From Pseudobacter sp051955275 (GTDB lineage: Bacteria > Bacteroidota > Bacteroidia > Chitinophagales > Chitinophagaceae), in the NCBI RefSeq assembly GCF_051955275.1, contig NZ_JBQCGW010000293.1, positions 1 to 64,000 on the forward strand: a DNA stretch of 64,000 bases, read 5' to 3'. A model generated the notes under the pieces. That model had not been told where the DNA came from and made no database searches. It saw nothing but the letters and a program-made list of their open reading frames with translations. The translations under genes and the position numbers were made by a program. Position 1 is the first letter of the stretch. Each line of letters begins with the position of its first letter. Of this stretch, positions 9,209-17,712 are shown piece by piece.

Positions 9209-9738
9209 ATATCGGTAGTTTAACGTGTATGCGGATCACTGATTTTGTGGGCAGGATAGAAAAACTAACGACCGGCAGGTTTGGAAACAACCGGCATCCT
9301 TCAGAGGGAGAAATCAAACAGCATTATTGAAATATAAGCAAAAAATGGACAAAACAGGACAGTTGTATTATATTGTCGTAGTAAGCCCCGTAACCGATCA
9401 AAATTATGAACCACCTTATCCTTACAGAAGTAGCGGCAATTATCGCTACTTCCGTTTCTGCCCGGTCAGATAAAATGGTGAAATGGACTTATTCTGCTAA
9501 AAGTGAGCAATCATAAAGAGGCAAAGCCTCCCTCTGAAGTTCCATTCACTATCAGGGTAGGGCAGTAGAAATCTAAAAATAACGAAAAGAGCTTCAGACT
9601 ATCCGTTTGAAGCTCTTTTGCATTTTATGCCCCCGAAAGGGCACAAAAACCAGAAATAGGCAGGCCTGGTCTTCACCCTGAACAGCATTTTGATTGTTAG
9701 TATTTAGCTATACTATCAGTCCCACTTTCAAAAAACAA
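9209..9738. other. Divergent intergenic region with hairpins
   Basis: These 530 bases lie between the divergent GH9 and protease genes and must contain both promoters, but I found no clean TTG-N19-TAnnTTTG match on either strand. Structures present are a hairpin at 9427-9452 (GAAGTAGCG/CGCTACTTC), a small GAGGC/GCCTC hairpin at 9518-9530, a terminator-like hairpin at 9585-9619, and an 11-base inverted pair, TTCAGAGGGAG near 9300 and CTCCCTCTGAA near 9529, about 220 bases apart. A 36-codon ORF begins at ATG 9406 but has no recognisable feature. Confidence 0.5.
9585..9619. terminator. Hairpin terminator-like structure
   Basis: Perfect 12-base inverted repeat AAAAGAGCTTCA / TGAAGCTCTTTT with an 11-base loop. 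The right arm ends in TTTT on the plus strand, and the left arm gives the same on the minus strand, so it could act in both directions. No recognised gene ends just upstream, which suggests that a small transcript or a lost gene once ended here. Confidence 0.6.
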
Positions 9739-11439
9739 ATGATGCGCTTTAATCAGATTTCTTTCTTTTTTACGGCAGGTTTGCTCCTGACAGCCAGTTG
9801 CTTATTCAGTCAGCAACCGGATTTCAAATCCCTGGAAAGTGATATTCAGCGGGTAGTTAAAAGAGTTTCGCGCGCAACAGTTTCTATAACCAATTATGAT
9901 TCTGTGCAGGACAGGGAAACCGGAGCCACTTTCACAGGGGTTGTTGTAAGTGGAGATGGCATTATACTTTCGGCAGCCCATGCAGTAAAAACCAATCAGA
10001 CATACAAGATCAATTTTCCTGATGGAAGAACTGCCGTGGCAAAGGGATTGGGCAGCTTTGACAATAACGACGCCGCTGTTTTGAAAATAATAAGACAGGG
10101 TACATGGCCTTACGCAGAAATGGGCTGGTCCTGTACACTTAATACATATGAACCTTGCCTGAGTTTGGGATACCCTCAGAATATGAGGCAGTCCGGGCCT
10201 CCATTGGTAAGGTTGGGATATATAATCGAAAGCAATGAGAATCCCGGCTTTTTATGTAATACTGCGCTGATGGAGCCTGGAGATTCCGGTGGTCCATTGT
10301 TCGATATGAATGGTAAAGTGATAGGAATTCACAGCAGGATAGCGCAATCAGCCAACGCCAATTTTGAAATTCCGGTTGACGAGTTTCGTAAGAACTGGGA
10401 AAAATTATTGAATACCGGTGAATACCAGTTTTCAAGCCCGATGAAGTCTGTGGACTTGTTGACAACTCCTGTTGAGTCAGGCATCAAGCCGATTCCCAGC
10501 CTTGCAAAAATCGATGAAAGTTTATCCCTTTTGTCATCCGGTTTTCAAGCCACTACTCTGGCAATTACCAGCCTGCTGAATAAAACAGCAGTCGATGCTC
10601 TGGGAACAGTCCTCTTTTTATCAAACGAGGATCTGAAGAATTACAGCTATATCATCAGCAAGAGCTCAATTGTAGGAGATTCGATTTCTGTAGCGCACGA
10701 TTCGAAATCCTATCCCGCAATTGTAGTTGCACGCGATTCAATGAACGACCTGGTGCTCCTTAAGATCAATACCTCCATCAAAGAAGGCATCAAAATATTA
10801 TCCGGCATTGGAAGTATCAATAACTATATGGCAGGAACCATACTGTTTTCGCCGATTGCAGGAAATAAGCCAGCGAAAGTAAGTGTATTGAGTTCGCCGG
10901 GTATAAGTTATCTCCCCAATCGCTGGAACACTACAGTAAGGATTAAAGTGATAGAGCAGAATAATTTGCTACGGGTTCAAAGTGTGGAGGCAAACAGTTC
11001 AGCAAAAATATCGAAGGTGAAAGCCGGAGACAGGATCGTAAGCCTCAATGGAGTTAAGGTGAGCACCAGGGATGAGTTTAACTGGGAAATAGCAACCTAC
11101 AAACCTTTTGCAAAGATCCGCCTGAAAGGGAAACGATATGGATTCGGATATACTAAAAATCTGGTGCTGGAAGATATGGGCAATACGCAACCTGCACAGG
11201 AACACCTGGCAGAACATTTCGAGGGTGGTAAAAGTGAACGCAGGTACGGGTTTAGGAGAATGTTCAGTCATGATGGCAGACTGCTTCCTGCTGAATGCGG
11301 CAGCCCTGTTTTTGATTTGGATGGTAATTTTCTGGGGATCAATATAGCACGTGTTTCCCGAACCAGCTCCATCGCAATTCCTGCTGAAGAAGTAAGGGCT
11401 TTCGTGCAGTCAGCTTTGAATATGTCGGCTGGGAAATAA
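9739..11439 (+). CDS. Secreted trypsin-like serine protease with PDZ and a second, degenerate protease domain
   Basis: A 566-residue protein; the ATG at 9739 is chosen because it starts a normal signal peptide (ISFFFTAGLLLTASCLFSQ). Domain 1 (about 35-225) is a complete chymotrypsin-fold protease with His81 (SAAHAV), Asp111 (NNDAAVLKI) and Ser183 (GDSGGPLFD). From about 285 a second copy of the fold begins; it keeps the Asp337 strand (NDLVLLKI) but has IISKSS where TNNHVV is expected, so the His is gone. A PDZ domain (about 400-475, VKAGDRIVSLNGVKV) comes next, followed by the end of the second barrel (PAECGSPVFDLDGNFLGI), with Cys520 in the nucleophile position. The second unit is therefore probably a non-catalytic pseudoprotease split by the PDZ domain. 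It should act in the periplasm or outside the cell; the substrate is unknown. Confidence 0.8.
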   Translation: MMRFNQISFFFTAGLLLTASCLFSQQPDFKSLESDIQRVVKRVSRATVSITNYDSVQDRETGATFTGVVVSGDGIILSAAHAVKTNQTYKINFPDGRTAVAKGLGSFDNNDAAVLKIIRQGTWPYAEMGWSCTLNTYEPCLSLGYPQNMRQSGPPLVRLGYIIESNENPGFLCNTALMEPGDSGGPLFDMNGKVIGIHSRIAQSANANFEIPVDEFRKNWEKLLNTGEYQFSSPMKSVDLLTTPVESGIKPIPSLAKIDESLSLLSSGFQATTLAITSLLNKTAVDALGTVLFLSNEDLKNYSYIISKSSIVGDSISVAHDSKSYPAIVVARDSMNDLVLLKINTSIKEGIKILSGIGSINNYMAGTILFSPIAGNKPAKVSVLSSPGISYLPNRWNTTVRIKVIEQNNLLRVQSVEANSSAKISKVKAGDRIVSLNGVKVSTRDEFNWEIATYKPFAKIRLKGKRYGFGYTKNLVLEDMGNTQPAQEHLAEHFEGGKSERRYGFRRMFSHDGRLLPAECGSPVFDLDGNFLGINIARVSRTSSIAIPAEEVRAFVQSALNMSAGK

Positions 11440-11550
11440 ACTTGCCTGATATGTCCAAATCAACCCCTCTTAAAGTCCATGGTGCACAGTATGCAACATG
11501 AATAGGTCCGATACCTTTGCTGTATATTATTCATCAGTCAAAACTGTACA

Positions 11551-11931
11551 ATGATCAATCAGCAAAATACGATACTCTCCACCGCAGAGGTTGCAGCGCA
11601 GTTCAATGAACTGGCAAAACAGGAAAAGTGGTTTGACATTCAGGAAATGTTCTTTTCAGAGGATGTGAAAAGTATTGATCCGCCCGGTTCTCCTTATATG
11701 GGTTATGCAGAAGGTAAAGCTGCCGTAAGAAAGAAAGGAGAAGATTTCGTTAAGCGTATCCGCGATGTGCATCGCCTTTATACTTCAGAACCGATCGTTT
11801 CCGCAAACCATTTTGCAGTGGTGAGAGAAAAGGACCTGACCGTGGAAGGGTTTGGCAGGATCCTGATAAATGAAATAATGCTTTATGAAGTGAGGGATGG
11901 AAAGATCATTTCAGAGCAGTTCTTTTATTAA
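11551..11931 (+). CDS. SnoaL-like (NTF2-fold) protein
   Basis: A 126-residue cytosolic protein of the NTF2-like superfamily. It has an N-terminal helix with STAEVAAQFNELAKQ, a short region around FFSEDVKSIDPPGSPY, the helix EGKAAVRKKGEDFVKRI, and the closing beta sheet with HFAVVREKDLTVEGFG and a final YEVRDGKIISEQFFY, the usual SnoaL-like ending. Family members are either small enzymes or ligand-binding proteins, so no specific reaction can be given. A TACCTTTG motif at 11512-11519 fits the Bacteroidota -7 box TAnnTTTG, but no TTG lies at the right distance upstream. The gene stands alone. Confidence 0.75.
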   Translation: MINQQNTILSTAEVAAQFNELAKQEKWFDIQEMFFSEDVKSIDPPGSPYMGYAEGKAAVRKKGEDFVKRIRDVHRLYTSEPIVSANHFAVVREKDLTVEGFGRILINEIMLYEVRDGKIISEQFFY

Positions 11932-12241
11932 GCAATTTTTTACCCCCTCTCTCCGCTAAAAATAACCACCGCCCCAACGAAACCCTCCTCACCAGAATAC
12001 CGGTCAGCTTCACCGGTACCGGGACGGGCAGATTGTCCAGACTGAAATGTTTCGGGTTCTCCGGATCATATCCCTCTCCTCCTGTAAAAGCAAGAATTAT
12101 CAGTGATGTCACCAGAAATCCGGTAATTTATTATCTTTAATACCACTGCTGCTACTATATTAATTAATAATCAACATTCATACCCTCTGGCAAAATAAAT
12201 TATCTTTTATTCCTAATTTCGACACCTTCAATTAAAGCTCA
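11932..12241. other. Intergenic region upstream of the ECF sigma gene
   Basis: 310 bases with no convincing gene. The right half (from about 12120) is AT-rich and probably holds the promoter of the sigma-factor operon; a TAATTTCG near 12214 resembles TAnnTTTG with one mismatch but lacks a paired TTG. The left half carries a 68-codon minus-strand frame without a credible start, which I do not call a gene. Confidence 0.5.
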
Positions 12242-12814
12242 GTGCTAAAACCGCTGGAAAATAAGGCCCTTCTCGATGCAATTGCTCAAGGTGATGAACG
12301 CGCTTTCAGATGCGTTTTCAATGAATATCACCAGGAGCTGGGTAGCTTCGTTTTCTCCATTACCAGGTCAAGAGAGCTTACCGAAGAAATCATCCAGGAC
12401 GTTTTCCTGAAAATATGGGAGGAGCGCAAATCCTTGCCAGGATTGAATAATTTCACTGCCTACCTTTTCATTGTTACGCGTAATCATACCCTCAACGCTA
12501 TCAGGAAACTGACCGGCGCACAAAAGAAACAGCATGATGCCAGCCTGCACCTGGTACCTGCCCATCAGGAAGAGCCCGTGCCGGCCGATAATTATTATAC
12601 ACTCCTCGACAATGCTGTTGATCAGTTGCCTATGCAACAAAAGAAAGTGTATCTCCTCAGGCAACAGGGGTTCAAGAACTCAGATATTGCCTATCAGATG
12701 AATATTTCAGTGCACTCCGTTAAGAAGTACCAGCAATGGGCCCTGCAGGCTATCACCAAGCTCATCAAATCCAGCCCTTTTACAGTGATTTTGCTGGCGT
12801 CAGAATTTTTTTAA
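12242..12814 (+). CDS. ECF-type RNA polymerase sigma factor (Bacteroidota family)
   Basis: A 190-residue sigma-70 factor with region 2 (about 10-85: DERAFRCVFNEYHQELGSFVFSI, LTEEIIQDVFLKIWEE and the RNHTLNAIRK end) and region 4 (about 125-180: LDNAVDQLPMQQKKVYLLRQQGFKNSDIAYQMN with the helix-turn-helix SVHSVKKYQQWALQAI). The start is a GTG; no in-frame ATG lies close by. It is followed 57 bases later by a FecR-type anti-sigma gene and then SusC/SusD, the standard arrangement in which the outer-membrane transporter signals through FecR to release the sigma factor and induce its own locus. The C terminus ends in a hydrophobic ILLASEFF tail. Confidence 0.92.
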   Translation: MLKPLENKALLDAIAQGDERAFRCVFNEYHQELGSFVFSITRSRELTEEIIQDVFLKIWEERKSLPGLNNFTAYLFIVTRNHTLNAIRKLTGAQKKQHDASLHLVPAHQEEPVPADNYYTLLDNAVDQLPMQQKKVYLLRQQGFKNSDIAYQMNISVHSVKKYQQWALQAITKLIKSSPFTVILLASEFF

Positions 12815-12871
12815 AATTTTCTTCTTCCCTATATCTCCCTTTCTAACATTTTTTTGTCTTTATTATTAGAT

Positions 12872-14083
12872 ATGGCCATATCAAGACTTGACATACTTAT
12901 TGACCGGTTCCGGAATGGAACCATCGGACAAGATGAACATGAAGAGCTCCTGCAACTTTTGTCGCAGGAAGAAAATGCACGTCAGGCAAAGAAGTTCTTT
13001 AAAGAGATCATGAAGCTGCAGCCTGAAAATTCCTTGCATTTCAATGCTTACGAGAGTCATCAACTGTATGAAGAGATCGAAGAACAGATCCACCAGGAAA
13101 AGCAGCCTTCCATGCTACGCAGCTTCCCCATCCTGAAATGGGCAGGCATTGCCGCGGCTGCTTCGGTGCTGCTCATGTTCGGATACAGCCTCTTCCAGAA
13201 AGGCCCTGAACTGAAGCCGCAGGTTGCAGAAGCTCAACAGGCTGCGCCGGATTTCCTGCCAGGTAAAAAGAACAAGGCGGTATTGATCCTGGCAGATAAT
13301 TCACAGATCGTGCTTGACTCTACCAATGCAGGATTGCTGGGCACACAGGGCAATGCCATGATCACCAAAGCCGCAAATGGAGAGATCATTTATGAGCACG
13401 GAAACGCCTCAAATGGTGCATCAGCACCGGTTTACAATATCCTTGAAATTCCCGTGGGTGGCGAGTACCAGCTGGTGCTGGCAGATGGGACCAAGGTCTG
13501 GCTCAACTCTGAATCCCGGTTGAAGTTTCCCGTTTCCTTCTCAGGCAATAGCCGCGAAGTGGAAGTAAGTGGTGAAGCGTATTTTGAAATTGCACAGAAC
13601 AAATCCAAACCATTCAAAGTGCATTTCAATGATGCTGCAGTGGAAGTGCTGGGCACACATTTCAACGTAAATGCCTACACAAGTGAAAATAACCAGGCAG
13701 TTACCCTGTTGCAGGGCTCCGTTAAAGTGGTGAACCCCGGTAAGGAAGTACTGATCAAACCCGGGCAACAGGCAAGACTTACAGGCAATGGAAATATCAA
13801 CGTGAAGGAAGTGGATACTGAAGAAGCTGTGGCCTGGAAAAACGGATACTTCATGTTTGTAGACGAGGATATCAAAAGTATAATGAAGAAGCTTTCAAGA
13901 TGGTATGGCTTCACAGCTGAATACCAGGGTAATGTGGATGGAGAACATTTTGGAGGCATGATATCCAGGTACAAGAAAATCTCCGAGGTACTGAGCATGT
14001 TCGAGAGAACAGGTACCATCAAATTTAAACTTATACAAGGTGATCAGTCAGGCAAAGGACGCAAGCTGATCATATCCAAATAA
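12872..14083 (+). CDS. FecR-family anti-sigma factor
   Basis: A 403-residue inner-membrane protein; ATG 12872 is preferred to the TTG at 12854. The cytosolic N-terminal part (residues 1-90) is the sigma-binding region. A single membrane segment follows (WAGIAAAASVLLMFGYSLF, about 93-112), then the periplasmic FecR domain (LADGTKVWLNSESRLKFP, VSGEAYFEIA, VEVLGTHFNVNAY, LLQGSVKVV) and a C-terminal DUF4974/STN-like domain (AWKNGYFMFVDEDIKSIMKKLSRWYG). The periplasmic part receives the signal from the N-terminal domain of the SusC protein encoded 104 bases downstream and controls the sigma factor encoded upstream. Confidence 0.92.
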   Translation: MAISRLDILIDRFRNGTIGQDEHEELLQLLSQEENARQAKKFFKEIMKLQPENSLHFNAYESHQLYEEIEEQIHQEKQPSMLRSFPILKWAGIAAAASVLLMFGYSLFQKGPELKPQVAEAQQAAPDFLPGKKNKAVLILADNSQIVLDSTNAGLLGTQGNAMITKAANGEIIYEHGNASNGASAPVYNILEIPVGGEYQLVLADGTKVWLNSESRLKFPVSFSGNSREVEVSGEAYFEIAQNKSKPFKVHFNDAAVEVLGTHFNVNAYTSENNQAVTLLQGSVKVVNPGKEVLIKPGQQARLTGNGNINVKEVDTEEAVAWKNGYFMFVDEDIKSIMKKLSRWYGFTAEYQGNVDGEHFGGMISRYKKISEVLSMFERTGTIKFKLIQGDQSGKGRKLIISK

Positions 14084-14187
14084 ACCTTAGTCTTCTCTTT
14101 TATCCTGCTGCTATAAAAACAATAGCAATGAATTCTTATTGAAAATTCTGTCATTTCTCTATTTAAACCCAAAAACTGGCGACATAT

Positions 14188-17100
14188 ATGTTATTCGCGA
14201 GAACTCTCATTGTGCTCATACTCATGCAGCTCAGTCTGGCAGGCATTGCACAGCGCGTTACGCTCAATGAAAAGAACAGGCCACTCACGAGTGTCTTTAA
14301 AGAGATCAGAAAACAGACTGGTCTTGATTTTATCTACAATGTGAAGGACCTGAAAAAGGCCGGGAATGTTTCTGTTTCTGTGACCAACATGGAACTTAGT
14401 GTAGCATTGAAGCAGCTCTTATCCGGCGCAAACCTGTCGTTTGAGATCAAAGACAACAGCATCATCATCAAAGAATCTGAGAAGCAGGTAGTGGAGCAAC
14501 CGGTACCCGTATCGCAGCATACAATCACTGTCAAAGGCAAAGTGAGAGATAGTAAGGAGCAGCCGCTGATCAGCGCAACGGTACGCGCAAAACAGGCCAA
14601 CAAATCCGTTGCAACGAACGACGAAGGAGAATTCGTGCTGACCGATATCGATTCAAAGGATATTATCAGCATCTCTTATACAGGTTACATTACGAGGGAG
14701 TTTCCCGCTACATCCACTGCATTCAGTTCCATTGTTCTTACAGAGCGAATGCAGAATATGAATGAAGTGGTAGTGGTTGGTTATGGCACCCAAAAGAAAG
14801 TGAACCTCACCGGTGCCGTATCCCAGGTAAGCGGTGAACAACTGGGGCAGCGGGCCACTCCCAATATCGTTACCTCTTTACAGGGCATGCTTCCAGGTCT
14901 GAATATCCAGTCCAATAACGGTAATCCCGGCGAAACACCGGAGATCAACGTAAGGGGCTTCAACTCCATCAACGGCGGATCACCACTTGTATTGATCGAC
15001 GGTTTTCAGGGAGATATCCAGAGAATAAACCCAGCCGATGTGGAAAGTGTTACTGTACTTAAAGATGCGGCTTCTTCAGCTATCTACGGTGCGCGAGGAG
15101 CATTCGGAGTGATCCTGATCACTACCAAGAGGGGAAAGGAAGGACGTATCCAGATCAATTACGATAACAATTTCGGTATTTCCAGGCCCGCCACACGTAC
15201 GGATTTTATCTCTGATCCATACGTTTATGGAAAAACGGTCGATGCAGCTCTTTACGGATACAACGCCACTAATTACACCGGATACAATGATGCGGATTAT
15301 GAAAGGATCAAACAGGTGGTGGACGGAACCCTGGCTCCATTCAAGGAACTGCAACCAAACGGTTCCAACAAGTTTTTCTACAATACAAACTGGTACGATT
15401 TCCTTTTCCGTAAATGGCAGTTCTCATCCAATCACAATGTGTCTGTATCCGGAGGAAATGAAAAAGTACAGGCATATCTTTCAGCCAGGGCCTTCAATAC
15501 ACAGAGTATTCAGAATGTAGATGATGCAGAGATCAAACGCTTCAATATCAAAGGCAATGTGAGAGTGAAGGCCAATGACTGGCTGGAGCTTACTTATAAC
15601 ACGATGCTCAATACAGCCAATGAACTGGAATTCGGCGGCGGCAAGAATGGATACGGGGGTATTTGGAGCAATACCACCTGGTATTTCCTGATGCCATTCC
15701 ATCCCGCAGAGCTCGATGGCGTTCCCTTTGACTTTTTCGCAAGCGGCGCACAGGGGCCACTGGCAGACAGGTCAAATTACATCAAATCTCACTGGGAACA
15801 ATATGTAAATACACTCAGCACCAAAATCACTGTCAATAAAGATCTTCAGTTCAATATCGATTACAGCAATACCATCAACCAGATCGCCAATACAACCAGG
15901 TTGAACCAGTTCCGCTATCTTACTGGCGACAAGATCATTCAACAGATCGGAGGCGTGAACAGGATCACTGAAACCAGGAACAGGAATTATTACAATGCCC
16001 TGAATGCTTATGGCACTTTCACAAAAAGCCTGAACAGGCAGCATAATTTCAAACTTTTGCTCGGCTTCAACCAGGAAGATTTTGATTCAGATAATGTGCT
16101 GGCAGAGCAGGGAGGGTTGTTGGCAAATAATCTCGCCAATCTTGGTCTTGGCACTGAAATGCTGCGTGCAACCGGTTCAGGTGTGCAATGGGGTATTCAG
16201 GGTTACTTCGGCAGGCTCAATTATGATTTCAAAAACAAGTACCTGCTGGAAGTGAATGCCCGATACGATGGCTCCTCTAAATTTCCGGAAGCAAGCCGCT
16301 GGGGCTTCTTCCCATCCGTTTCTACAGGATGGTTTGTAAGCAAGGAAAAATTCTACCAGCCTCTCAAAGATGTAATAAGTTCACTCAAACTGAGAGTGTC
16401 TTATGGAAAACTGGGCAACCAGAATATCGACAACAATACTTTTTCTCAGTTGCTCGCAACAGGGCAGACAACCTGGCTTATCAATAATGGAAAGGTGAAT
16501 TATGTAACAGCTCCATCACCACTACCCAATGTTGTGAGCTGGGAGAATTCCCGCACCATCGACTTTGGAGCTGACCTCGGTTTCTTCAATGACCGTCTCT
16601 CCGTATCATTCGATTGGTATGAAAAGAATATCGAAGGCATGTACCTTCCCGGAGCACGCCTCCCTGCTGTGTTTGGAGCCCCCGAACCACGTGAGAATAT
16701 TGCCAGTCTCCGCAATCGCGGCTTTGAGCTGAGCTTCACTTATAACAATACTTTCAATGTAATGGGTAGCGATCTCCGCCTCCGCGCTACTGCCAGCGTT
16801 TACAATTTTGAAGGCGTGATCACAAAATATCCCAACCCCAATGGCCTGATGAGCACATACTGGGAAGGGCAGAAACTGGGAACCATTTATGGATACCGCA
16901 TCGCTGGCCAGTTCCAGAGCGATAAAGAGGCAAAGGATTATCAGAACAGTTTCGCCAATCCAACCGTAAGCCTGGGACAGGTATATAACTATGAACTGAA
17001 TATCGTACAGAATATCGAATGGAAAGGTCTCCGCGCAGGAGATATCAAATACATAGATCTGAATGGAGATGGGGCCATCAACAAAGGAAAGAATACACTG

Positions 17101-17688
17101 ACAGATCATGGCGACCTCGATGCGATAGGCAATGCCATGCCACAGTTTCCCTTTGGCTTCAACCTAAGTGCCGAGTGGAAAAACTTCGATTTCAACCTGG
17201 CGGGTACCGGCATTGGGCGCCAGGACTGGTATGCAACAGGTGATATTTACTGGGGACCTTACGAAAGACCTTATCTGTCATTTATCCGCAAAGACCTGGT
17301 GAGCAGCGCATGGACACCAGAAACACCGGGTAACAGAAATCCTCAGATCAACAGAGGATATGCGGCCCTTGGTAGCATGCGCTCACTTGGAGAAGTGAAT
17401 GATTATTATCTCATCAATGTCGGCTATTTAAGGATCAAGAACCTGAGCATTGGATACACGCTGCCTGAAAAGATCACCCAAAGAGCGCATATCCAACGTC
17501 TGCGCGTTTACTTCAGTGGCGAGAACCTGTTCACCTGGCGCTTTGGTAACCTCACAAAATACATCGATCCTGAAATGGCCGGCGCCGGGATCAATTACTC
17601 CAGCCCCGGAGCTGCTGTAACACGCGCCAGGGCAGAAGATTATCCGATAAGTAAGATCTTTTCCGCAGGTATCAACCTTACTCTCTAA
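14188..17688 (+). CDS. SusC/RagA-family TonB-dependent transporter with STN signalling domain
   Basis: An 1166-residue outer-membrane protein. Order: signal peptide (LFARTLIVLILMQLSLAGIAQ); STN domain (about 25-95, VFKEIRKQTGLDFIYN and LLSGANLSFEIKDNSIIIK), which lets the transporter signal to FecR; carboxypeptidase-regulatory-like domain (about 112-190); plug (about 195-310, NEVVVVGYGTQKKVNLTGAV, the DAASSAIYGARGAFGVILITTKRG block); and a 22-strand barrel to the end. With the SusD partner 24 bases downstream it forms the 'pedal-bin' importer for large glycan fragments. The STN domain agrees with the ECF/FecR pair upstream. Its enzyme neighbours suggest the substrate contains phosphodiester links. 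Confidence 0.95.
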   Translation: MLFARTLIVLILMQLSLAGIAQRVTLNEKNRPLTSVFKEIRKQTGLDFIYNVKDLKKAGNVSVSVTNMELSVALKQLLSGANLSFEIKDNSIIIKESEKQVVEQPVPVSQHTITVKGKVRDSKEQPLISATVRAKQANKSVATNDEGEFVLTDIDSKDIISISYTGYITREFPATSTAFSSIVLTERMQNMNEVVVVGYGTQKKVNLTGAVSQVSGEQLGQRATPNIVTSLQGMLPGLNIQSNNGNPGETPEINVRGFNSINGGSPLVLIDGFQGDIQRINPADVESVTVLKDAASSAIYGARGAFGVILITTKRGKEGRIQINYDNNFGISRPATRTDFISDPYVYGKTVDAALYGYNATNYTGYNDADYERIKQVVDGTLAPFKELQPNGSNKFFYNTNWYDFLFRKWQFSSNHNVSVSGGNEKVQAYLSARAFNTQSIQNVDDAEIKRFNIKGNVRVKANDWLELTYNTMLNTANELEFGGGKNGYGGIWSNTTWYFLMPFHPAELDGVPFDFFASGAQGPLADRSNYIKSHWEQYVNTLSTKITVNKDLQFNIDYSNTINQIANTTRLNQFRYLTGDKIIQQIGGVNRITETRNRNYYNALNAYGTFTKSLNRQHNFKLLLGFNQEDFDSDNVLAEQGGLLANNLANLGLGTEMLRATGSGVQWGIQGYFGRLNYDFKNKYLLEVNARYDGSSKFPEASRWGFFPSVSTGWFVSKEKFYQPLKDVISSLKLRVSYGKLGNQNIDNNTFSQLLATGQTTWLINNGKVNYVTAPSPLPNVVSWENSRTIDFGADLGFFNDRLSVSFDWYEKNIEGMYLPGARLPAVFGAPEPRENIASLRNRGFELSFTYNNTFNVMGSDLRLRATASVYNFEGVITKYPNPNGLMSTYWEGQKLGTIYGYRIAGQFQSDKEAKDYQNSFANPTVSLGQVYNYELNIVQNIEWKGLRAGDIKYIDLNGDGAINKGKNTLTDHGDLDAIGNAMPQFPFGFNLSAEWKNFDFNLAGTGIGRQDWYATGDIYWGPYERPYLSFIRKDLVSSAWTPETPGNRNPQINRGYAALGSMRSLGEVNDYYLINVGYLRIKNLSIGYTLPEKITQRAHIQRLRVYFSGENLFTWRFGNLTKYIDPEMAGAGINYSSPGAAVTRARAEDYPISKIFSAGINLTL

Positions 17689-17712
17689 TCACCCGTTTCA
17701 AATGCATCCGTA

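Noticed and set aside
9406..9516. 36-codon ORF starting MNHLILTEVAAIIATS
   Set aside because: It has no ribosome-binding site or recognisable domain, and it contains the 9427-9452 hairpin.
11906..12112. 68-codon minus-strand frame with a protein-like stretch (FSLDNLPVPVPVKL)
   Set aside because: The only start is a GTG without upstream signals, it overlaps the end of the SnoaL-like gene, and the composition suggests chance; a gene remnant cannot be excluded.
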